Origin: Aplectana chamaeleonis
Lineage: Eukaryota > Nematoda > Chromadorea > Rhabditida > Cosmocercidae
DNA: 64,000 bases
NCBI GenBank assembly: GCA_029168955.1
Contig: JAPDOI010001154.1
Coordinates: forward strand, 62,001 to 126,000
Direction of reading: 5' to 3'
The position numbers and the translations under genes are program-made. Each line of letters starts with the position of its first letter. Position 1 is the stretch's first letter. Positions 57,300 through 64,000 of the stretch are shown one piece after another. A model generated the notes under the pieces. The model saw nothing but the letters and a program-made list of their open reading frames with translations. It made no database searches and had not been told where the DNA came from.

Positions 57300-58285
57300 C
57301 TACAGCATCAATATACTAGATCTAATGAGGAATGTGGAGAGTTTCTCCACTATGATCTTCATAATGTCTCTCAATGAATCTAAAACATGGGCTGAGTCCT
57401 TCAGAAATTTTCTAACAAATAAATAGGTTCAAAAATACATATATCCTATACCCGATTTAATTGTATTACGTGTGAACATTTGTACAAATATTCGATCAAT
57501 TATTCGACTTCGAATTTGAAATAGTCTTTCAAATTAACAACTTGTACAAATGAACAACTTTTTTTCTGAAGGGCAATGTAAGCTGATTTGAGACAAATAT
57601 TCGAACGAACGGAATTTTAACCTGACTGAAAGCAAAGATATTTTGGAATTCCCAAAGGAATGGAACACTCGAGAGGCAAAAACTACATATGAAACATCCG
57701 CTAAGTCGAGAAGCAAAGCAGTTAAAAATCACGACGGAATCGAATATACAAAAAAAGGATATTTCAGGATTTCAAATTAACCTAGTGTTTGAAAAAATAC
57801 GCATATTGAAATCCCAAGAGTCAATAAAATATAAGAATACCTAAAAAATTTCTAGAACACTATTTGAGTATTAATTCCATTCAATACCAGGACTGATTTG
57901 CGCGTTATTGGACAAAAACAGGTGTGCTTTACGAGAGACAAAAAAAATAAAAGCAGGTTCTTCAATTGCGCCACCAGCTGAATAATTCGCCAAGCATCCG
58001 GAGAATCGGACGATCAATAATCACCAGCTATGGGATGTGTTGCCTTGTCAACCTGCTGTGAACCTACTATCGACAGTTCGATAGCAGGTCGATAACAGGT
58101 CCATGTTTTTTTCCCGAAAAAAACCTGCTATCGCCGGTTACTCGAGAAAGAGGTGGGTCAACCTGCTGTCGACATTTGAGTTTGCCTGGGAGGGAGGGGC
58201 AGCCGTGGCCACGCTGAGACACCAATTATTGATTATCTCCTGCACTCGCAGGGCAATCATGAAAGGCGCTGACGCCCTAACTCTT
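57300..58285. other. AT-rich non-coding sequence
   Basis: 57480-57700 has attcgaa words; 58040-58188 is the right subterminal part of the candidate element ending at 58188. No gene recognised. Confidence 0.35.
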
Positions 58286-58293
58286 GTCCCAAC

Positions 58294-59450
58294 CAGGGAT
58301 GCGCGTAATTACGACTAACGACTAACGAATTTAACGACTAACGGGCTTTTCGGGTGTTACGACTAACGGCTAACGACTAACGAAATTGAAAATATTTTCG
58401 TAAGCAATCCCGAAATTCGTTAGAAAGCCAATGGTCATTCAAATCGCGCTCCAACCTGAGCCTTACACCACGACTAATACATATTGCCCTGTTGGTTGTT
58501 CTAGGTGAATGGTACAAAATAATCATAGCCTTCAGTAATTATTATTTCTACTGACACTGCTTCGCAGCTCTGGAACCCCCACATAAACACCCCAACCGAA
58601 CGTTGCTCAAGGTTAGGCGCAGCGTGCATGCGATCTCGTGTCGGTCGGGCTACTTTATGGTAGGCTCACTGAACCGGTTCCGACACTGACCCGCTCCAGC
58701 GGAGATTTTCGCAGAGGGCACTATCAGAGGTGATAATATGGAGCGGTGCCTGCAGGCCACAACTGTCCAACAACGGGAACTGTATCCGATAATTGGATTA
58801 TAAAGGGTGCCGTCCTTCGATTTTCAGTCATAAATTCGAGATATGGATTTCCATAAAATGGTGCTGGGACCTTTCAAAGGTAACACTTTCACTGTCAATT
58901 TCTTCTGACCCTTCCCATTATGGGAACAAGCTCTAAACCACGTAAGCGCTCGGTTCGCGACGCTGAGCAAAGAACAATTAGTGGAAAGTTGCTGCGGCTC
59001 TACGCTTTGTCACCTCGGGTAGATCTCTAACAGCGCAGAATGGCAATATTTGCACTGGAAAAAGCGGAGTTCTAGACTTTCTAGGTTCCCCATATTGTTC
59101 CCTTTCTGACCGAAAATTACAAAAGACGATAAACACTCATTTTTCGACTATTAGGTTTCCATGCGGCGATGTCCGAGTGGCTAAGAAGTTATTTTTAATT
59201 TTGTAGATTTAGGTTTGCAGTTTGAACTGGGCTCTCTGCCAAGGAATGAGTCTTTGATGGCTAAGAATGCTTCGTATAACACACATCTCCTCATGCCTTC
59301 CTTTTTTTCTATTCATAAGGGCTTTTTTCTGACTCAGCTGTGCTTGTTTTCGAAGCCTAGATTTTTAACGATTTACGACTAACGAGGGTTTTGGCCGGTT
59401 GAACCACTAACGACTAACGAATTACAAAATTTCTATTACGCACATCCCTG
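58294..59450. mobile_element. Non-autonomous hAT element, 1157 bp, perfect 8-bp duplication
   Basis: Ends CAGGGATGCGCGTAAT and ATTACGCACATCCCTG. gtcccaac is duplicated exactly at 58286-58293 and 59451-59458. Subterminal repeats are acgactaacg. No transposase. Contains a tRNA-like stretch at 59163-59250. Confidence 0.92.
59163..59250 (+). pseudogene. tRNA-like sequence (class II, Ser/Leu-like), degenerate
   Basis: gcggcgatgtccgagtggct resembles the 5' half of a class II tRNA with the A box TCCGAGTGGCTAAGAAG. A weaker T-arm-like gtttgcagtttgaactggg follows about 45 nt later. The 3' end (tctctgcca) does not pair with the 5' end, so this is at most a tRNA pseudogene or tRNA-derived promoter. Confidence 0.3.
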
Positions 59451-59621
59451 GTCCCAACTCCTTCGAAACACTGGCGTTTGCATGACGTCCCAGAGGGGAA
59501 GGTTGGTGGGGTCTAATCAACGAAACTATGGTCTCCACCCTTCATCTACTTCATTCCGCTATGACCTAAGCAGTGAAACTTAGACGTCTACAAGGAACCA
59601 TTCTCTATCTGCTATCTTTAG

Positions 59622-60442
59622 ACAGTGTTCATACATGGACACTCGTACATGGCATACAGCAGCGGTTTCTTCGCACAAGCCAAGCCATGGGGATTCCTAT
59701 TACTATATATATTTATTGGAATGTATGGAATGAACACAGCTATTCTGGCTCTTCACTTCATCTACAGATATTTTGTGTTATGCAGGTTAATTGCCCTCAT
59801 TTCCGTTCCGCATTCTGTACGCAACCTGAACTCATTACTGCTGCAGGCAAGATTGTTTGCGTCTTTTCGACAGAGCGAACACCATTATCGCTTGTGCGGT
59901 ACTCATACTTTCATGGGGGTTTCTATACTCTATTATTACGTATTACTGCTTCGATGCCACTGAACAATATTACGAATATGTTGATGAGCCGGTCTATGAC
60001 AGCATCGTAAAAAGTATCAGAAACCTGACATTTTTCTGCGTGTTCCTCTACGTGAGTTTTCTGGCAAGGAATTAAAGATCAAAGGCTTTTGCTCAGCATA
60101 GCATGCTTGTTAAGGAAGTCGTCGGAGGAGTCACCATAATTTACTGGACGCCACTCATCGGACTTTCTGTCATTGTTATGATGATGACCTTCACGTTCAC
60201 AATCATGATCATCTGCGCCATAGAAATGCTTCGAACCCTCGAAAGATCTTCGATGAGCAAGAAAACGAAGGCTCTTCAGACCGAGTTGTTCAAAGCACTT
60301 GTTGTGCAGGTCAGAATACAGCAAAATGAGAAAAAAATCGCAGATAATGAAGATAAATTTAGGCAGCTGTTCCATTCTGTACATCATATTTGCCTCGCTT
60401 TCTGATGTTCTTCTTTGTTATTATGGGCATCCCTCCATTCAG
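59622..60442 (+). CDS. Str-family chemoreceptor, exons 2-5
   Basis: Exons 59622-59785, 59847-60051, 60097-60309 and 60363-60442, with introns of 61, 45 and 53 nt, all GT...AG and keeping frame (164+205 nt is 123 codons; 213 nt is 71 codons). Exon 2 has HSYMAYSSGFF, a helix LLLYIFIGMYGMNTAILA and the signature LHFIYRYFVLC. Exon 3 has RLFDRANTIIACAVLILSWG and a long extracellular loop. Exon 4 has YWTPLIGLSVIVMMMTFTFT and the intracellular MSKKTKALQTELFKALVVQ, highly typical of the family. Exon 5 reads AVPFCTSYLPRFLMFFFVIM. With exon 1 this gives about 282 residues against roughly 330-350 for the family. The seventh helix was not found before the mariner at 60685, so the gene is cut short, decayed, or its last exon lies elsewhere. 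Confidence 0.85.
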
Positions 60443-60684
60443 GTAGGACAGATTTTTATAAGCAGGAAAGCGAGCTAATCAGTCTTTGAATTACTGTTCC
60501 AATGAACTCGCGCGAAGATAGAACACAGAGCAAGATTTTTCCGATTGACTGCGTCCCTTCACCCTATTAATGAACGTTTTCTCTGAACTGTGTGCGATTT
60601 TTCAGTAATGACACAGCAGGTCGGCATCGTACTGACTTTCCGTGGAATCAACGTTCATCTCACCCTTCTACGGGGCGTGATATA

Positions 60685-61933
60685 CCAGGTTGTTCAATAA
60701 TTCTTGTCCGAAAATTTCACCATTTTTAATTTTTTTCAACTTTATTGAAAAACAAGTCTAATCAACAATATAATCACCACAGTTATCCACAACAGTGGCC
60801 CATCGATTGGGCAGGTCGCCGATGCCCTTTGACCAGAACTCCGGGGGCTGCGACTCGAAGAAGTCCGCGATGTCGGATTTGAGGTTGTCGTAGTTGGTGA
60901 ATTTTCTTCCGGCCAAATGGTGCTTCAGCGGGCGGAGCAAGTGGTAGTCGGAGGGGGCGAGGTCCAGGGAATACGGAGGATGGGCAACCGTCTCCCAGCC
61001 GAGCGTCGCCAACTTCTGCTGGGTCTCCTTCGCCACATGGAGGCGCGCGTTGTCGTACAGCAGGTGGACCGAGGCCCGTCGGGGACGCTTTTCTCGGATG
61101 GCGGCGGCTAGTTTCTCGAGCTGATCGGTGTAGATGGAGGCGGAACCGTGCTTTGTGGGAGCAGCTCGAAGTACAGCATGCCCTTGGCGTCCCACCAGCA
61201 GCAGAGCATGATCTTCAGCGGGTGCAGGTCGGCTTTCGGCGTCGTCGGCGGCTCTTTTCCGCGCGGGATCCAGACGGCACGGCGGGCGACGTTGTCGTAG
61301 AGGACCCAGCTCTCATTCCCAGTGACCAGGTCCTCGAGAAACTCCTTGCGATGCGGAAGAAGGAGGAGGGACTGGTAGACGGCCACGCGTCTCTGATTGT
61401 TGGCGTCCGTCAGACGGTGGGGGTCCGACGGGCCAAAACTTTGTGGTAGCCGAGTAAGTTGAGTCGATTGTGGATGGTGGACTTGCTGCAGCCAAGCGTC
61501 GTCGCCAGTTCACAGAGGGTGGCTTCCGGCTTCTCTTTTATACAGCGACGGACTTCGTCATCATCCACCGTAGAAGGCCTCCCGATGTGCTCCCTGTTCT
61601 TGAGGCTCATGTCGCCGCTCTCGAAACGATTGAACCAGCGGCTAACTGTGCGTTGGGACACTACGTCCTCCTTGCACGCTCTGCAGCTGTAGGCGACCGC
61701 TGTGCCCGTGTCGTTGCCCAGCAGCCACTCGTAGTACACGAACGTACGAATTTGACCTTGGTTATTTTAGCTTGTCCTGGTAGCTAGACGCGGCGACTGC
61801 GCCTTATATACCCCTAGCGTAGAACTTTGGAGAACCTTCTAGAAGCTTCTTACACTTGCCTGATATTATAACACTTCTAAGGAAAATTATAGAATTTTGA
61901 AAATTTTCGGACAGGAATTATTGGACGGCCTGG
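60685..61933 (-). mobile_element. mariner element, 1249 bp
   Basis: TIR CCAGGTTGTTCAATAATTCT at 60685 and its near inverse (CCAGGCCGTCCAATAATTCC) ending 61933; TA at 60683-60684 and 61934-61935. Same terminal family as 8876-12579. Confidence 0.93.
60758..61739 (-). pseudogene. mariner transposase with two frameshifts and a lost catalytic Asp
   Basis: Starts near 61739 with MYYEWLLGNDTGTA and an N-terminal helix-turn-helix region (TVSRWFNRFESGDMSL; ELATTLGCSKSTIHNRL). A one-base deletion near 61405 breaks the linker, and the reading resumes with ANNQRRVAVYQSLL. The first catalytic motif reads TGNESW, so the Asp is Asn. A second frameshift lies near 61165. The last frame has LLYDNARLHVA and LAPSDYHLLRPLKHHLAGRK with the other two Asp residues, and ends NCGDYIVD. 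Codon use is more GC-rich than its surroundings, suggesting a recent arrival. Confidence 0.92.
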
Positions 61934-62033
61934 TAGTTACGGAACCGCTTTGTAAGGGGTATATGGAACTGTGGATTCACAGTGAAACGAGTGGGGTCCC
62001 ACATTTCACCTCTACGCTTCGAACAAAGGTATA

Positions 62034-62314
62034 CTCTGTTTATCTTTAATTGCACAAAAAACGGTCCGGCAATAGTCCTCTAATGGGCCGGGTAGTACCG
62101 TAGTTTACGTCCACCACGCGTTCTCGGCAGACCCGGGTGTGCACAGTGGCAGGGTGGGTGGCCGAGTGACGGCATTGATGAATCGATCGCTCAGCACACC
62201 CCGGTGCACACCCGGGTCTGCCGAGAACGCGTCGTGGACGTAAACTACGGTATTATCCGGCCCATTAGAGGACTATTGGCGGACCGTTTTTTGTGCAATT
62301 AAAGATAAACAGAG
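62034..62314. mobile_element. Palindromic MITE, 281 bp, TA target
   Basis: TIR CTCTGTTTATCTTTAATTGC with TA at 62032-62033 and 62315-62316. Arms of more than 100 bp include tctaatgggccgg and cacccgggt. Similar in size and plan to 16858-17136. Confidence 0.85.
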
Positions 62315-62316
62315 TA

Positions 62317-63598
62317 CAACAGCTCTGAAAGTCCGCAGGCGCAGTCATCAAATTTGGTGCTTGTCAGCAGCTATAGAGGATATGCGTCCTAACACCTTCC
62401 ATGGAGAAAGTTATTTTCAAGGCCCCCGTCATAGTCCACCGTAAGCCGGCCTTAGCCGTCCCTAGTAAGCCATTAGCGTCCTGAGCCATCCTAAGTGATG
62501 GGTTGTACGTTATGCGATTATGCGTGCTTACTCTAGCCCACTGCTGCCGGCTTACGAGGGAAACCATTCAAGCATAGTCGGAGGCTTGCAAAACTATGTA
62601 CATAGGGAAAATGACCATGCAACGAGTAACGAAAAACTGTGAGTGACTCCGGCCTAATCCCATATTTGAAAAGCTATTGGTCCAAGCCATCGGTTGCAGT
62701 GCTAGAGGGCGTCCTCCCTTGTGAGCTTCCTATCCTCATTCAGCAACCATTGCTACAGGGCCGCTTGTGATAGCTGTTTGGCCATCTTAACCTGTACCTT
62801 ATCAACCCTCATCCATCGCTGCAACGGTGTAATCAGACATGCCACATAACAGTTAAAAGCTCTTGTGACGTTCGTTTAAGTATAACAACCCCATTTCGTC
62901 ATCCGAAGCGCATAGAGCCCATTTGTAACACAGCAGGCACTCCTCTTGGAAACATAGAACTCTTGGTTGCCCTCGAGCCGAGATCGAACCTCTAACATGT
63001 GTAACATTCTCTTCGGCACTATATAACCCCGTGTTTACAGGTTGCATCCACTTGTGCCTCTTATTGTCACCGTATACACCGTGATCGACCCTATTGTTGT
63101 TATATTCTTCGTACGTGTATATCGAAGCGCCATCGTCGATCCAGTCAGAAGGATTATCTTTTGAGACATTGAACATCTCGCTTATACACCCGCCACGATG
63201 AAAGGGATAGCAATACGAGGAACGATCGATGAGTGGTCGCAAGGATGACACGCAAGGATAGATGAGCCCACCACCAATCTCGTTTCCTCAGGGAAGCCAT
63301 TCCTGTCCCATATATGAACGGCTCAGCTCATAGGCTCATACTCAATTCATGTGAAATATACTGATGATGAGCTCAGCTTTTGCAGGACTCTCATAGACAT
63401 GAGGATCTTCTTGCTTCTCGAAAATGAAAATCGAGCAGAATTTCTAATAATTGTTAGCTTTAAAGTATGTCCATTAGGGAAGGTATGTAATTGTATTGTT
63501 ATTGTTTTGATTTTGTTGAAGTTGACCCAAGAACAACGGTTCTGTGTTCATAAGTGTACTTTGAACACATTATCTGCCATTCCTCATGACAATTCACT
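62317..63598. other. Mostly unassigned; one unrecognised minus-strand ORF
   Basis: 62390-62580 has repeated taagccggc/gccatcctaa words. The ORF at 62853-63290 is listed separately. Confidence 0.3.
62853..63290 (-). CDS. Unrecognised open reading frame or exon
   Basis: Open from just after a TGA near 63290, with no early ATG. The reading includes EIGGGLIYPCVSSL, SSYCYPFHRGGCISEMFNV, DDGASIYTYEEYNNNRVDHG and HKWMQPVNTGLYSAEENVTH, ending at 62853. The even composition, conserved-looking Cys/Gly/Trp content and length of about 145 codons favour a real exon or a fragment of a mobile or viral-type protein. I cannot name a family. Two of its last parts are open in another frame as well, which may mark a frameshift near 62980. 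Confidence 0.35.
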
Positions 63599-63601
63599 TA
63601 A

Positions 63602-63889
63602 AGTGTGCCCGAATGAGAATGGCGGCCCACGCGGCCGGCGTGCCTGGCAGGCGGCTGTCGCATGTGCCGCTCTCGGACGAGTGTAGGATTCCAACGGCGG
63701 CCATCCCCACCCCCCTCCCCTTCTGCAGAGCTGATTGATCGGCGCAGTGTTTGCTGCCAGCAGGTGCCGGCCCCGTTCGTAGTCGATGGCTGTGGGGACG
63801 TTACGTATGCTCGTCCGAGAGCGGCGTACGCGACTGCCGCCTGCCAAGCACGCCGGCCGCATGGGCCGCCATTCTCATTCGAACACACT
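63602..63889. mobile_element. Harbinger-like palindromic MITE, 288 bp
   Basis: TIR AGTGTGCCCGAATGAGAATG with TAA at 63599-63601 and 63890-63892. GC-rich arms (gcggccggcgtgc) of about 85 bp. The same terminal motif is present at the inner arm ends of 5004-8792. Confidence 0.8.
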
Positions 63890-64000
63890 TAACGATCTGA
63901 CTAGGGAATCACAACTGGTCTGAAACGCCGTTCAAAGGCATCGTCCGCTCAAATTTTCACACCTCGCTTTTCAGCATACAGTTTACCGCAGTGTTAAAAG

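Larger units (their letters stand above)
53749..58188. mobile_element. Candidate long element with 29-bp inverted ends
   Basis: caggcaaactcaaatgtcga starts at 53749, and the exact inverse (29 bp in all) ends at 58188. Subterminal words of the type cctgctatcgccgg occur on both sides (53880-53970 and 58040-58140). Flanks ctagaagct and ggagggag do not form a duplication. The interior is mostly AT-rich, non-coding, with one TTAA MITE. Confidence 0.5.
44931..59621 (+). other. Inferred 14.7 kb transposon-filled intron
   Basis: Starts GTAAGG and ends ctttag. Contains a TTAA MITE with a nested foldback, a CGGTAG element, several hAT-type elements, two further TTAA MITEs and palindromes. Other introns of this gene are 45-61 nt. 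The linkage of exon 1 to exon 2 is inferred from phase and family pattern. Confidence 0.6.

Noticed and set aside
62950..63010. GGTTCGATCTC on the minus strand as a tRNA T arm
   Set aside because: No A box or acceptor stem at the right distance; the sequence is also open as protein.
63584..63892. Five overlapping ORFs of 76-111 codons
   Set aside because: They fall in a palindromic GC-rich MITE, so both strands are open by symmetry.

Overview
The window is nuclear DNA of a nematode, most likely a rhabditid or strongylid (clade V) worm. Three things point there: a split gene for a nematode-type Str-family seven-transmembrane chemoreceptor with 45-61 nt introns, an RTE-type LINE whose endonuclease and reverse transcriptase resemble the copies that are abundant in hookworm genomes (recalled family resemblance, not a search), and mariner, hAT, TTAA-type and Ty3/gypsy elements throughout. 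No rRNA gene, intact tRNA gene or CRISPR array was found.

Most of the window is nested mobile DNA. 1-2331 is a hAT element split by a mariner (249-1535) and a palindromic insert. 2407-4999 holds palindromic and dispersed repeats. 5004-8792 is a 3.8 kb foldback with about 1.5 kb arms and TTAA target duplications. 8876-12579 is a mariner split by two further insertions, each removable at its TA to restore the frame. 12915-22262 holds TTAA-type MITEs, a 2.4 kb hAT-like element, palindromes and a doubtful two-exon gene end. 22267-28203 is a TTAA MITE carrying a complete LTR retrotransposon (22658-28105) that has gag and protease but no pol. 28738-36590 is a hAT element carrying a Ty3/gypsy element (28848-35411), which itself holds three smaller insertions. 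37619-38520 is a double-ended mariner derivative. 39684-40434 is a MITE built of short repeats. 41428-44470 is the RTE LINE.

The one convincing host gene is on the + strand. Exon 1 is at 44745-44930 and exons 2-5 at 59622-60442. They are separated by an intron of about 14.7 kb filled with TTAA, hAT and foldback elements. The last transmembrane segment was not found, so the gene is truncated, a pseudogene, or continues outside the window. After it come a third mariner (60685-61933), a 281 bp MITE, an unrecognised minus-strand ORF and a Harbinger-like MITE.

The most unusual items are an array of six 16-nt-loop hairpins with compensatory stem changes in the leader of the pol-less LTR element, that element's unrecognised C-terminal region, and the giant TTAA foldback. 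Most mobile coding regions carry frameshifts, stops or lost catalytic residues. Element ends and target duplications were read by eye; family names for elements without coding sequence rest on duplication length and terminal motifs.
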